Program-made: the position numbers and the translations under genes | Assembly (NCBI RefSeq): GCF_003590145.2 | Contig: NZ_CP060436.1 | Location: forward strand, 124,001-188,000 | Reading direction: 5' to 3' | Source: Pseudooceanicola algae | GTDB lineage: Bacteria > Pseudomonadota > Alphaproteobacteria > Rhodobacterales > Rhodobacteraceae | DNA: 64,000 nucleotides | In this document: one piece after another, positions 18,087-26,836 of the stretch | Layout: every line of letters starts with the position of its first letter | Numbering within the stretch: the first letter of the stretch is position 1 | Notes under the pieces: generated by a model | Told to the model about the DNA's origin: nothing | What the model saw: only the letters and a program-made list of their open reading frames with translations | Database searches by the model: none

Positions 18087-19345
18087 ATGAACGCAGGACA
18101 AGTCATATCCGGGGCGGGCCATATCGGCCTGATCGGCTGGCTGCTGTTCAGCGGCCTGTTCCAGTCGACCCCGCCCGAGGTCGAGGTGACCCCGGTCTCC
18201 ATCGTCACGGCCGAGGAATTCGCGGCGCTGCAAAACCCGCAGCAACCGCCGCCCGCGCCGGAACCGCAGATGCCCCGGCAGGAAACCCTGCAAGAGGCCG
18301 AGCCAGAGCCGCTGCCCCCCGAGGCGCTGACCGAAACCACCCAGCCCGATATGCCCGCGCCGGAACCAGAACCCACCGTCACGCCGCCGCAAACACCGCC
18401 CGAACCGCGCCCCCCGCAGGCGCGCCCGGAACCGCTGGTCCCGGTGCAGCCCGATACGCCCACGCCCCGGACGTAACCGCCGCGCTGCCCCCGAGCCGGC
18501 GCCGACACGGCCCGAAGCCCCGCCCGCCCCGCAGGATGCGCCCTGTGTGACCCCGAGCCGGTCGAGCGGCCGGATACCGACGTCCCGGTCGAAGATGTCG
18601 CCCGTGAAGAGGTCGCGCCATCCGACACGCCGGCCGAGATCGTGCAGCCCGAACAAGAGGCCGCCGCCCCGGAAGAAAGCACCACCCGCATCGTGACCGA
18701 AGCGGATGAACCTGCCGCCGCGCCGGAACCGGCGCCGCGCGCCCCGGAGCAATCCGTGCGGCCCAGGACCCGGCCCGCGCCGGTCATCGCGGCCGAGCCT
18801 GAACCCGAACCGCAACAGGCCCCGGCGAGCGATACCGCGACCGCGACCCCGGAACCTGAGCCCACGCCCACACCTGACCCCGCGCCCACGCCCGAACCCA
18901 AGCCGACCCCGGCCCCCACGCCCGCACCGGAACCGACCCCGAAGCCGATCCCGACACCCAGCAGGCGCTGATCGATCAGGCCCTGGCAGAGGCGCTTGGC
19001 GGACAGGGCAGCGATTCTCAGGCTCAGCCCCTGACGGCCGGAGAGATGAACAACCTCCGCCTGTCGGTCGAATCCTGCTGGTCGGTCGATCCGGGTTCAC
19101 CGGCGGCGCAGGTGACCGTGACGCTGGCCTTCTCGATGGACCGCGAAGGCCGTGTTCTGCCCAATTCGATTGAAATGGTGGCGGCAACCGGTGGCGAAGC
19201 CTCGGCGGCGCGGACGGCCTTCTTGGATGCGCGCCGTGCCGTGCTAGCTTGCCAGAGAGAAGGCTATCCTCTGCCGGCTGAAAAGTACGACCAATGGCAG
19301 AACATCGAAATGACTTTTAACCCGGAAAACATGCGGAATCTGTAA
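18087..19345 (+). pseudogene. tolA: tolA spread over several reading frames (frameshifted, or sequence errors)
   Basis: TolA spans the periplasm between TolQR and TolB/Pal. The N-terminal part is in frame from ATG 18087 (membrane helix HIGLIGWLLFSGLFQ, then a Pro/Glu/Thr-rich arm) and stops at TAA 18474-18476. Coding character (AAPEPAPTRPEAPPAPQ) continues in the +1-shifted frame to about 18540. It then returns to the first frame (EPVERPDTDVPVEDVAREE ... PTPDPAPTPEPKPTP) and ends at TGA 18969-18971. The C-terminal domain is in a third frame, entered near 18940: EADPDTQQALIDQALAEALG to the conserved LRLSVESCWSVDP and TAA 19343-19345. All expected regions are present, and neighbouring genes are intact. 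Sequencing or assembly errors in this C-rich repeat are the simplest explanation; real inactivation is the alternative. Confidence 0.82.
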
Positions 19346-20700
19346 TGATCTCATCGCAACGAACCCGATCCCTTCTGACCTCTGCCGCAGCGGTTCTCGC
19401 CCTCATGGGGGCGGCCCTGCTGCCAGGGCTCGCCGCGGCGCAATCCTCCGGACCACTGAGGATCGAGATCACCGAGGGCGTGATCGAACCGATGCCCTTC
19501 GCGGTGCCCGATTTCGTCGTCGAAGGCGGACAGGCCGGTGATCTTGCCGCGCAGATCAGCCGCGTCGTTGCCTCGGATCTGGCCGGCACCGGCCTGTTCC
19601 GCGAAATCCCGCAAAGCGCGCAGATCGGGCGCGTGACCTCCTTTGGCGCGCCGGTGCAATTCCCCGACTGGAAGGCCGTCAACGCCGAGGCCCTGATCAC
19701 CGGCGCGGTTGCCGTGCAGGGAAGTCAGGTCAATGTGAAATTCCGCCTGTTCGATGTCTTCGCAGGGCAGGAAATGGGCACCGGGCTGCAGTTCTCCGGC
19801 ACCACGGACGGCTGGCGGCGCATGGCCCACAAGGTCGCGGACGAGGTCTATTCCCGGATCACCGGAGAAGGCCCCTATTTCGACAGCCGAGTCGTCTATG
19901 TCGCGGAAACCGGCCCCAAGGACGACCGGCGCAAGCGGCTGGCGATCATGGACTACGACGGTGCCAACACCCAGTACCTGACCGACAGCACCGCGCTGGT
20001 TCTCGCCCCGCGCTTTTCCCCGACCGGGGACCGGGTCCTTTATACCAGCTATGAAACCGGCGTGCCGCGGATCTATGTGCTGGACGTGGGCAACGTGCAG
20101 CGCCGGGTGCTGAACACCGGCGATGGCGACATGAGCTTTTCCCCGCGCTTCGGCCCGGATGGGCGCACCGTGGTTTATTCGCTGAGCCAGGGCGGCAATA
20201 CCGACATCTACCGCATGGACGTGAATTCCGGCCAGCCGGTGCGCCTGACCAATGCTCCCTCGATCGAGACCGCGCCGAGCTTTTCGCCAGATGGACAGAA
20301 CATCGTCTTCGAAAGCGACCGCTCCGGCACCCAGCAGCTTTACATCATGTCCGCACAGGGCGGAGAGCCGCGTCGGATTTCCTTTGGCGACGGGCGCTAT
20401 GGCACCCCCGTCTGGTCACCGCGCGGCGACATGATCGCCTACACCAAGCAAAGCAAGGGGCGCTTCCATATCGGCGTGATGCGCACCGATGGCTCCTCTG
20501 AGCGGCTGCTGACCGCGTCTTTCCTGGACGAAGGCCCGTCCTGGTCGCCCAATGGCCGGGTCATCATGTTCGCGCGGGAAACCCAGGGCGCAACCGGGTC
20601 GTCGTCGCTTTATTCGGTGGATGTCACCGGGCGCAACCTGCAGCGCGTCCAGACCCCCGGCGGGGCCAGCGACCCGGCCTGGTCGCCGCTGCAACGCTGA
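19345..20700 (+). CDS. tolB: Tol-Pal periplasmic beta-propeller protein TolB
   Basis: A secreted 451-residue periplasmic protein that binds Pal and TolA. The Sec signal peptide (about 1-32) has hydrophobic core [20 protein letters not shown] and probably cleaves after AAA in AAAQSS. An N-terminal alpha/beta domain (about 35-165) is followed by a six-bladed propeller with repeated [44 protein letters not shown] and [13 protein letters not shown] units. The ATG overlaps the tolA TAA by one base, so translation is coupled to the tolA 3' end. An independent SD is not evident, which makes the state of tolA relevant for tolB expression. Confidence 0.96.
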   Translation: MISSQRTRSLLTSAAAVLALMGAALLPGLAAAQSSGPLRIEITEGVIEPMPFAVPDFVVEGGQAGDLAAQISRVVASDLAGTGLFREIPQSAQIGRVTSFGAPVQFPDWKAVNAEALITGAVAVQGSQVNVKFRLFDVFAGQEMGTGLQFSGTTDGWRRMAHKVADEVYSRITGEGPYFDSRVVYVAETGPKDDRRKRLAIMDYDGANTQYLTDSTALVLAPRFSPTGDRVLYTSYETGVPRIYVLDVGNVQRRVLNTGDGDMSFSPRFGPDGRTVVYSLSQGGNTDIYRMDVNSGQPVRLTNAPSIETAPSFSPDGQNIVFESDRSGTQQLYIMSAQGGEPRRISFGDGRYGTPVWSPRGDMIAYTKQSKGRFHIGVMRTDGSSERLLTASFLDEGPSWSPNGRVIMFARETQGATGSSSLYSVDVTGRNLQRVQTPGGASDPAWSPLQR

Positions 20701-20716
20701 TCCTTTCCCCCGGAGG

Positions 20717-20735
20717 GCCCGGCGAAATGCCGGGC
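20717..20735 (+). terminator. Intercistronic hairpin between tolB and pal
   Basis: A perfect 7-bp stem, GCCCGGC and GCCGGGC, encloses GAAAT. It has no T run and lies inside the operon, so it is more likely to stabilise or process the mRNA than to end transcription. Confidence 0.45.
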
Positions 20736-20796
20736 ATTCCGTGGCCCCGTCACACGTGCTAAACTGATCCAAAGCAATAAACCCGAGGCTTTACAG

Positions 20797-21396
20797 ATGA
20801 TCTATCCGGCAAAGACCACTTCGTCGCGGGGCAAGCGGCCCCAGGCGCAGAATTCCGACACCAGCAAGTCCCGTTCCCTGCTGCCCAAGGCGCTGCTGCT
20901 TTGCGCCGGTCTGGCGCTGGCGGGCTGTACCGATCCCGACCGGTTCGATTACCTCGACGGGGCCAATGGCGCCGGTGGGGCCGGGGCAGGTGGCGCCGTG
21001 GTGCCGGGCAGTTCCAACGACCCGGCCTCGCCGCTTTATTTCCAGCAAACGGTCGGTGACCGGGTGCTGTTCCTGGTCGACCAGTCGACGCTGAGCCCGC
21101 AGGCCGAACAGGTCCTTGCCGGTCAGGTGCAATGGCTGAACCGCAACACCGACTACGATGCGGTGATCGAAGGCCATGCGGACGAACAGGGCACGCGCGA
21201 ATACAACCTTGCGCTTGGCGCACGGCGGGCCAATTCGGTGCGCGAATACCTCGTGTCGCAAGGCGTCGCGCCCGGGCGCATTCGTACGATCAGCTATGGC
21301 AAGGAACGCCCCCTGGCGATCTGTTCGGAAGAAGCCTGCTATTCCCAGAACCGTCGTGCCGTGACCGTGCTTGCCGCCGGTGGTGCAGGCGTCTGA
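20797..21396 (+). CDS. pal: Peptidoglycan-associated lipoprotein Pal
   Basis: An outer-membrane lipoprotein that binds peptidoglycan and TolB, 199 residues. A lipobox LALAGC puts the lipidated Cys at about residue 44, after an unusually long polar n-region of about 28 residues (MIYPAKTTSSRGKRPQ ...). A Gly/Ala-rich tether follows. The OmpA-like domain (about 90-195) includes DAVIEGHADEQGTREYNLAL and ARRANSVREYLVSQGV, the diaminopimelate-binding region. GAGG sits 8 nt before the ATG, and no better downstream start codon exists, so the long n-region is probably real. Confidence 0.95.
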   Translation: MIYPAKTTSSRGKRPQAQNSDTSKSRSLLPKALLLCAGLALAGCTDPDRFDYLDGANGAGGAGAGGAVVPGSSNDPASPLYFQQTVGDRVLFLVDQSTLSPQAEQVLAGQVQWLNRNTDYDAVIEGHADEQGTREYNLALGARRANSVREYLVSQGVAPGRIRTISYGKERPLAICSEEACYSQNRRAVTVLAAGGAGV

Positions 21397-21439
21397 TCGC
21401 CGCCCTGATCGCGTCATCTTCTTGCCGGAGGCCCCTGCC

Positions 21440-22342
21440 ATGCGCCGGATCCTGATTTCACTCACCTGCTCCCTCGCATTTTGCGGGGGGGCTTCCCTGA
21501 CCCTGGCGCAGACCGGGACCGTGCCTGCGACCGATGCCGCGGCCGCGCAGGATCAGACGCTGGCGGATATCCGTCAGCAACTGACCATGCTGAACGTGCA
21601 GGTCCAGACGCTGAACCGGGAATTGTCGACCACCGGCAGCGCCGGAACAGTGCTGACCGGGCAGGCGCCGCTTGACCGTCTGAATGCAATCGAAGGCGAA
21701 TTGCGGCGGCTGACCAGCAAGACAGAAGAGCTTGAGCATCGCATCGAAACGATCGTCGCTGACGGCACCCGCCGGATCGGCGATCTTGAATTCCGCCTTG
21801 TCGAACTGGAAGGCGGCGATGTTTCCAAGCTGGGCGAGACCAGCACCCTTGGCGGCAGCGCGGCTGCAACCGCCTCTGGCACCGGCACCTCCGCGACGGC
21901 CGTGCCCCCGGGGCCCGTGCCGTCGTCCGCTGTTAACGGTGGCGCGGATCCGCAATTCGCCGTCGGCGAAGAAACCGATTTCCGCTCGGCGCAGACGCAA
22001 CTCGATACCGGCAATTACGATGCGGCGCTGGATGGTTTCCAGTCCTTTACGGCCAATTATCCCGGCAGTCCGCTTTTGGTGGATGCAGAGCTTGGCAAGG
22101 CCCGCGCCCTGGAAGGTCAGGGGCAGACCAATGAAGCGGCCGCGGCCTATCTGCAGACCTTCACCCTGGCGCCCAAGGGCGATACCGCGCCGGTGGCCCT
22201 GTTCCGCCTTGGCGACCTGCTGAGCCAGCTGGGTGAAACCGCTGCCGCCTGTCGGACCTATGGCGCGGTCAGCCAGCGGTTCCCGGATACCTCGCAGGCC
22301 CGCGAAGCAGAAACGGCGGCGCAATCGCAAGGTTGTCAGTGA
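21440..22342 (+). CDS. cpoB: Tol-Pal system periplasmic TPR protein CpoB (YbgF)
   Basis: A 300-residue periplasmic protein that coordinates peptidoglycan synthesis with outer-membrane constriction. The signal peptide is RRILISLTCSLAFCGGASLTLA. A long coiled-coil region (about 35-125, TLADIRQQLTMLNVQVQTLN and ELRRLTSKTEELEHRIE) is followed by a low-complexity Ala/Gly/Thr linker. Three TPR-like repeats close the protein (FRSAQTQLDTGNYDAALDGF, AELGKARALEGQGQTNEAAA, LFRLGDLLSQLGETAAACRT). The start is chosen after CCGGAGG. Its stop overlaps the tilS GTG start by 4 bp. Confidence 0.93.
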   Translation: MRRILISLTCSLAFCGGASLTLAQTGTVPATDAAAAQDQTLADIRQQLTMLNVQVQTLNRELSTTGSAGTVLTGQAPLDRLNAIEGELRRLTSKTEELEHRIETIVADGTRRIGDLEFRLVELEGGDVSKLGETSTLGGSAAATASGTGTSATAVPPGPVPSSAVNGGADPQFAVGEETDFRSAQTQLDTGNYDAALDGFQSFTANYPGSPLLVDAELGKARALEGQGQTNEAAAAYLQTFTLAPKGDTAPVALFRLGDLLSQLGETAAACRTYGAVSQRFPDTSQAREAETAAQSQGCQ

Positions 22343-23592
22343 CCGACCCGGATGCGCTTTTCCGCGAAATCGTCGCGGGGCATTTCCTGCCGGGGCCGCC
22401 GCAGGACATCGGTGTCGCGGTTTCGGGGGGCGGGGATTCCCTTGCCCTGCTGCATATTCTCGCTGAAATCGCACGGACCGAGGCGCTTGGCCTTCGGGTG
22501 GTCACCGTGGATCACGGGCTGCGACCCGCCGCACGGGACGAGGCCGAAAAGGTGGGCGAACAGGCCCGCGCCCTGGGTCTTGACCATGACATCCTGACCT
22601 GGACCGGCTGGAACGGAGAGGGCAATCTGCAGGATCAGGCCCGACGCGCCCGTTATCGCCTGCTGGCGGAATGGGCCAGGCTGCATGGCCTTCGCACAGT
22701 CGCCCTTGGCCATACCGCCGAAGACCAGGCCGAGACCTTTCTGATGCGGCTGGCGCGCTCGGCGGGCACAGACGGGCTGTCGGGGATGGCTGTGCGGCGG
22801 CGGGAAGGGTCGGTGACCTTCGTGCGCCCGCTGCTGGATCAACGCCGGACCGCCCTGCGCGGCTACCTTGAACGCAAGGGCATTGCCTGGATCGACGACC
22901 CTTCCAACGAAGACGACCGGTTCGAGCGCATCCGCATCCGCAAGGCGCTGGACGAATTGTCGGGCCTCGGCATCACCGTTTCCGCGATCAGCGAAACCGC
23001 CCGCAACATCGCCTCGGTGCGCAGCACACTGGCTTGGTACAGCTTTTCCGAGGCGCAGAAACTGGTCAGGATCGAGGCCGGTGATATCGTCATGGCGCGG
23101 GCCGGGTTCCGCATGTTGCAACCGGAAATCGCCCGTCGCCTGCTGATCCAGGCCCTGCTCTGGGTGTCGGGGGCGGAATACGCGCCCCGGCGCCGGTCGC
23201 TGGCCATGGCGCTGGAAGCGGTGCGGTCGGGGACGGGCATGACCCTGCACGGCTGCCACATCAGCCTTGACCAGTCCGACGTGCGCATCACCCGCGAAGC
23301 CGGGGCGGTGGCCGGTCTGACCGCCCGGCAGGGGCAGCATTGGGACGGACGCTGGCTGCTGATCGGGCCGTGGTTCGACGGCGCCGGGATCCGGGCCCTG
23401 GGCGAAGACGGTCTGGCGCAATGCCCTGACTGGCGTGGCGCGGGTCTGCCGTTCCGGTCGCTGGCGGGCTACCCTTCCATCTGGCAGGGTGATAGGCTGG
23501 TGGCAGCGCCCCATGCGGGCTTCGGCGAAGGCTGGACGGCGAAACTGCTCCGGGACGGGGACGCCTTCTTCTCGGCATTGCTTGCTCATTGA
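22339..23592 (+). CDS. tilS: tRNA(Ile)-lysidine synthetase TilS
   Basis: Converts C34 of tRNA-Ile(CAU) to lysidine using lysine and ATP, so that AUA is read as Ile. The 417 residues contain the PP-loop VAVSGGGDSLALLHIL (about 26-40), LGLRVVTVDHGLRP, and the ALGHTAEDQAETFLMRLARSA box (about 120). IDDPSNEDDRFERIRIRK (about 187) is typical of TilS. The GTG at 22339 is chosen since it overlaps the cpoB stop as GTGA; a TTG two codons upstream is possible. cpoB-tilS-ftsH is a common alphaproteobacterial order. Confidence 0.94.
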   Translation: MTDPDALFREIVAGHFLPGPPQDIGVAVSGGGDSLALLHILAEIARTEALGLRVVTVDHGLRPAARDEAEKVGEQARALGLDHDILTWTGWNGEGNLQDQARRARYRLLAEWARLHGLRTVALGHTAEDQAETFLMRLARSAGTDGLSGMAVRRREGSVTFVRPLLDQRRTALRGYLERKGIAWIDDPSNEDDRFERIRIRKALDELSGLGITVSAISETARNIASVRSTLAWYSFSEAQKLVRIEAGDIVMARAGFRMLQPEIARRLLIQALLWVSGAEYAPRRRSLAMALEAVRSGTGMTLHGCHISLDQSDVRITREAGAVAGLTARQGQHWDGRWLLIGPWFDGAGIRALGEDGLAQCPDWRGAGLPFRSLAGYPSIWQGDRLVAAPHAGFGEGWTAKLLRDGDAFFSALLAH

Positions 23593-23608
23593 ATGCGCGG
23601 GAATGAAA

Positions 23609-23635
23609 CTTATTTAATCCCCTAAGGCCTTATGT
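23609..23635 (+). promoter_or_regulatory. Possible heat-shock (RpoH) promoter of ftsH
   Basis: CTTATGT at 23629-23635 fits the RpoH -10 form CYTATNT. A weak -35-like CTTA lies at 23609-23612, 16 bp upstream instead of the usual 17-18. ftsH is a classical heat-shock gene, which is the main reason to list this weak match. Confidence 0.3.
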
Positions 23636-23672
23636 TAGGCGCAAGAACACTAGTTTTCATGGGAGAGCTCAC

Positions 23673-25592
23673 GTGGGCACCGCAAAAAACCTCGCCTTCT
23701 GGGCCGTGCTGCTGCTGCTGATAGTTGCATTGTTCAATTTGTTCAGCGGGTCAGGTAACACGCTGCAAAGCACCAACCGTCCCTATTCGACCTTTGTGTC
23801 CGAAGTAGACGACGGCTTCGTGACCTCTGTCACGCTGGATGGCGAAAAGGTTCTCTACAAGGGGACCGACGGTCAGGATTACGTGACGATCAAGCCGCAG
23901 GATGCGGAAGTCACCAACCTCTTGATCGACAAGAACATTCCGGTGTCGGCGAAAAGTCAGGAAGAAAGCGGTTTCCAGGCCTTCATCCTGTCGCTGCTGC
24001 CGATCCTGCTGCTGATCGGCGTCTGGATCTATTTCATGAACCGCATGCAGGGCGGCGGCAAGGGCGGCGCCATGGGCTTTGGCAAGTCCAAGGCGAAGAT
24101 GCTGACCGAAAAGCATGGCCGCGTGACCTTTGACGATGTGGCCGGGATCGACGAAGCCAAGGAAGACCTTGAAGAGATCGTCGAATTCCTGCGCAACCCG
24201 CAGAAATTCAGCCGCCTCGGCGGCAAGATCCCCAAGGGCGCGTTGCTGGTGGGCCCTCCGGGGACCGGCAAGACGCTGCTGGCCCGTGCCGTTGCAGGCG
24301 AGGCCGGCGTGCCCTTCTTCACCATATCGGGCTCCGATTTCGTGGAAATGTTCGTCGGTGTCGGCGCCAGCCGTGTCCGCGACATGTTCGAACAGGCCAA
24401 GAAGAATGCCCCCTGCATCGTCTTCATCGATGAAATCGACGCAGTCGGTCGCCATCGGGGGGCCGGTTACGGCGGTGGCAACGACGAGCGCGAACAGACC
24501 CTCAACCAGCTTCTGGTCGAAATGGACGGCTTTGAAGCCAACGAAGGGGTCATCATCGTGGCCGCGACCAACCGTCGCGACGTGCTGGATCCGGCGCTGC
24601 TGCGCCCCGGCCGTTTCGACCGCCAGGTGACGGTGCCCAATCCCGACGTGAAGGGCCGCGAAAAGATCCTGAGCGTCCACGCCCGCAAGACCCCGCTGGG
24701 TCCGGATGTAGACCTGCGCATCATCGCACGCGGCTCGCCCGGTTTCTCGGGCGCGGATCTGGCGAACCTGGTGAACGAGGCCGCGCTGATGGCGGCCCGT
24801 GTCGGCCGCCGCTTCGTGACCATGCTCGACTTCGAAAACGCCAAGGACAAGATCATGATGGGGGCCGAACGGCGTTCCATGGTGATGACGCCGGCGCAGA
24901 AGGAAATGACCGCCTATCACGAGGCCGGTCACGCCGTGGTCGGCATGTCGCTGCCCAAATGCGACCCGGTCTACAAGGCGACGATCATTCCGCGCGGTCA
25001 GGCGCTTGGCATGGTGATGTCGCTGCCGGAAATGGACCAGCTGAACTACTTCAAGGACGAGCTGGAACAGAAGATCGCCATGACCATGGCCGGCAAGGCC
25101 GCCGAGATCATCAAGTACGGCGAAGGCACCGTTTCCAACGGTCCCTCGGGCGATATCATGCAGGCCTCGAACCTGGCCCGCGCAATGGTGATGCGCTGGG
25201 GCATGTCCGACAAGGTCGGCAACATTGACTACCAGGAGGCCGCCGAGGCCTTCCGCGGGGGCGGTGGCGCCGGTGGTTTCTCGATCTCGGCAAATACCAA
25301 GGAACTGATCGAGGAAGAGGTCAAGCGGATCATCGACGAGGGATATCAGCAGGCCTACAAGATCCTGTCCGAGAACAACGATGGATGGGAACGCCTCGCG
25401 CAGGGCCTTCTGGAATACGAGACCCTGACCGGTGCCGAGATCGCACGTGTCATGCGCGGCGAGCCGCCCCAATCCGAAGAGGACGGCGACGACGCGCCCG
25501 GCACGGGCAGCGCCCCTTCGGTCACGGCGATCCCCAAGACCAAGCCGCGCGGCAAGCCCGAAGGCGGGCTGGAGCCGGAACCGACCGCCTGA
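23673..25592 (+). CDS. ftsH: ATP-dependent zinc metalloprotease FtsH
   Basis: A membrane-anchored AAA+ protease of 639 residues that degrades membrane and regulatory proteins. Two N-terminal helices ([19 protein letters not shown], and [19 protein letters not shown] about 110) bracket a periplasmic domain. Walker [12 protein letters not shown] lies at about 193, Walker [10 protein letters not shown] at about 250, the second region of homology [18 protein letters not shown] at about 300, and the zinc site HEAGH at about 416. The only start fitting both frame and helix is the GTG at 23673 after GGGAGAG; the nearby ATG at 23659 is out of frame. The C-terminal tail is Pro/Gly/Glu-rich. Confidence 0.97.
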   Translation: MGTAKNLAFWAVLLLLIVALFNLFSGSGNTLQSTNRPYSTFVSEVDDGFVTSVTLDGEKVLYKGTDGQDYVTIKPQDAEVTNLLIDKNIPVSAKSQEESGFQAFILSLLPILLLIGVWIYFMNRMQGGGKGGAMGFGKSKAKMLTEKHGRVTFDDVAGIDEAKEDLEEIVEFLRNPQKFSRLGGKIPKGALLVGPPGTGKTLLARAVAGEAGVPFFTISGSDFVEMFVGVGASRVRDMFEQAKKNAPCIVFIDEIDAVGRHRGAGYGGGNDEREQTLNQLLVEMDGFEANEGVIIVAATNRRDVLDPALLRPGRFDRQVTVPNPDVKGREKILSVHARKTPLGPDVDLRIIARGSPGFSGADLANLVNEAALMAARVGRRFVTMLDFENAKDKIMMGAERRSMVMTPAQKEMTAYHEAGHAVVGMSLPKCDPVYKATIIPRGQALGMVMSLPEMDQLNYFKDELEQKIAMTMAGKAAEIIKYGEGTVSNGPSGDIMQASNLARAMVMRWGMSDKVGNIDYQEAAEAFRGGGGAGGFSISANTKELIEEEVKRIIDEGYQQAYKILSENNDGWERLAQGLLEYETLTGAEIARVMRGEPPQSEEDGDDAPGTGSAPSVTAIPKTKPRGKPEGGLEPEPTA

Positions 25593-25617
25593 ACCGAGGC
25601 ATCAGCGACGACACGAC

Positions 25618-25646
25618 AAAACCGGGGCCCTTGAGGCTCCGGTTTT
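25618..25646 (+). terminator. Rho-independent terminator of ftsH
   Basis: Twelve-base arms AAAACCGGGGCC and GGCTCCGGTTTT with one mismatch enclose a short loop and end in a T run, 26 bp after the ftsH stop. Confidence 0.88.
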
Positions 25647-25777
25647 TCGTTGGGCGGGCAGGGGGCAATTCCCCAGCGGGGGTGCATCGGAAGCGAGCGC
25701 GCGGTCCGTCGGCTCTTGCACGGAGGGCCCCGGGGCGGCATCGTCCCCCTATCCCGAAGCCCGAAAGGAGCCGCCCC

Positions 25778-26362
25778 GTGCCCGCCCTTGTGAAAACCGA
25801 CTACATCGCCCGCGTTACCTGGCTGGGCATGGTCGCAGACCGCGAAGCCGCTCTTGCCTCGGGCGCGGTGCCCAGGATCACGGCGGGGTTCGACGGCCCC
25901 CGGGGCGAGGACCACGGCGGGCTGACCCGTCCGTCCTGTTCGCGGGTGCTGAATCAATATCCGAAACGTGGCACCGAGATCCGAAATGTGCGCCAGTTCT
26001 CGATTCTATCGGCCGAAGAACTGGCGAGGATCGCGGCCACCATGGGGCTGGACAGCCTCGATCCGGCCTTTCTGGGGGCGACGCTGGTTCTGGAAGGGAT
26101 CCCGGATTTCACCCATCTGCCGCCATCTTCCCGGCTTCAGGGACCGGACGGCGTTACCCTGACGGTGGACATGGAAAACCTGCCCTGCACCCTGCCGGCG
26201 CGGGTCATCGAAGACGCGCTGCCGGGATACGGCAAGACGTTCAAACCCGCCGCCGAAGGTCGGCGCGGGGTGACAGCTTGGGTGGAAAAGGAAGGGGAGA
26301 TTGCCCTCGGGGATCAGATGCGCCTGTTCATTCCCGCGCAACGTCCCTGGGATCCAATCTGA
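25778..26362 (+). CDS. MOSC domain-containing protein
   Basis: A 194-residue protein read as a stand-alone MOSC (molybdenum cofactor sulfurase C-terminal-like) domain. It has a conserved Cys in GGLTRPSCSRVL (about 52), an ERTGEIRNVRQ-like segment (GTEIRNVRQFSILSAEELA) and PAFLGATLVLEGIPDFTHLP, the LGANLVVEG-type stretch of the family. These proteins are linked to transfer of sulfur or detoxification of N-hydroxylated compounds with molybdenum enzymes; the partner here is unknown. The start is GTG, 9 bp after AAAGGAG. An open frame runs upstream through the ftsH 3' end but is not coding. It has its own terminator. Confidence 0.78.
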   Translation: MPALVKTDYIARVTWLGMVADREAALASGAVPRITAGFDGPRGEDHGGLTRPSCSRVLNQYPKRGTEIRNVRQFSILSAEELARIAATMGLDSLDPAFLGATLVLEGIPDFTHLPPSSRLQGPDGVTLTVDMENLPCTLPARVIEDALPGYGKTFKPAAEGRRGVTAWVEKEGEIALGDQMRLFIPAQRPWDPI

Positions 26363-26372
26363 AAAGTAACCG

Positions 26373-26403
26373 ACAAGGCCCGCGGAGGGGACGCGGGCCT
26401 TGT
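26373..26403 (+). terminator. Hairpin terminator after the MOSC gene
   Basis: Perfect 11-bp arms ACAAGGCCCGC and GCGGGCCTTGT enclose a 9-nt loop, 11 bp after the stop. The T content after the stem is low. It also faces the short peptide gene on the other strand. Confidence 0.75.
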
Positions 26404-26418
26404 CGCGGCAGACTGAGA

Positions 26419-26493
26419 TCAGCCGAGCAGGACCGCGGCAAGCAGAAGGGTTGCGGCGAAACTTGCGTGAAACACGATGGTGGCAGCGCTCAT
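26419..26493 (-). CDS. Possible 24-residue hydrophobic peptide
   Basis: A short ORF of 24 codons (MSAATIVFHASFAATLLLAA then VLLG) encodes almost entirely one hydrophobic segment that could span the membrane. The Shine-Dalgarno AAGGAGT lies 8 nt before the ATG, better than for many annotated genes here. The stop lies about 15 bp from the MOSC terminator hairpin, which could also terminate this transcript. No homologue is known to me. It could be a small membrane protein or a toxin-like peptide; without comparative or ribosome-profiling data translation is unproven. Confidence 0.45.
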   Translation of the reverse strand: MSAATIVFHASFAATLLLAAVLLG

Positions 26494-26836
26494 GTCATCT
26501 TACTCCTTGGCAGCATGTTATCCGTGGTCCTGTGTAGTTAACCCCGTCACGGCCCTTCGGTTCCATGGTGGTATTCCATACTTTCCGGACTGCGCAGCGA
26601 TTACTGGAGGCGGGCATTAGGGCCGGGGCGACGTTACGGCAATGCGGCTCAAGCAACCCGCGCGCGATCGCACCCATTTGTGGCGCGCTTGCAACGTGTA
26701 TACAGCCGGGGACGGGTTTCGCGTCGTTCGGGAAACAGGGAACGAAATGCCACGGTCATGCGGGCCCCGGACCCTTGCATTGCCGGGCCGCGCACGGTCT
26801 GCTGGGGGCCAAATGTCCCAATAGCAAGAGGTTGCA
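26494..26836. other. 343-bp non-coding spacer upstream of fhs
   Basis: No convincing ORF, riboswitch or terminator is seen. It must contain the promoter for fhs, and probably one for the peptide gene reading the other way. AAGAGG at 26826-26831 is the fhs ribosome binding site. The length is larger than for most 5' regions in this window, so a regulatory leader is possible, but I recognise no known consensus. Confidence 0.6.

Noticed and set aside
18470-18945. Programmed ribosomal frameshifting in tolA
   Set aside because: Three changes in different directions, with no slippery heptamer and downstream structure of the usual type; indel errors or mutations are simpler.
25385-25777. Upstream extension of the MOSC frame through the ftsH 3' end
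   Set aside because: Overlaps ftsH coding sequence and its terminator; GTG 25778 has a strong SD.
26494-26836. Riboswitch in front of fhs
   Set aside because: The spacer is long enough, but I could not match it to a folate, SAM or glycine riboswitch consensus.
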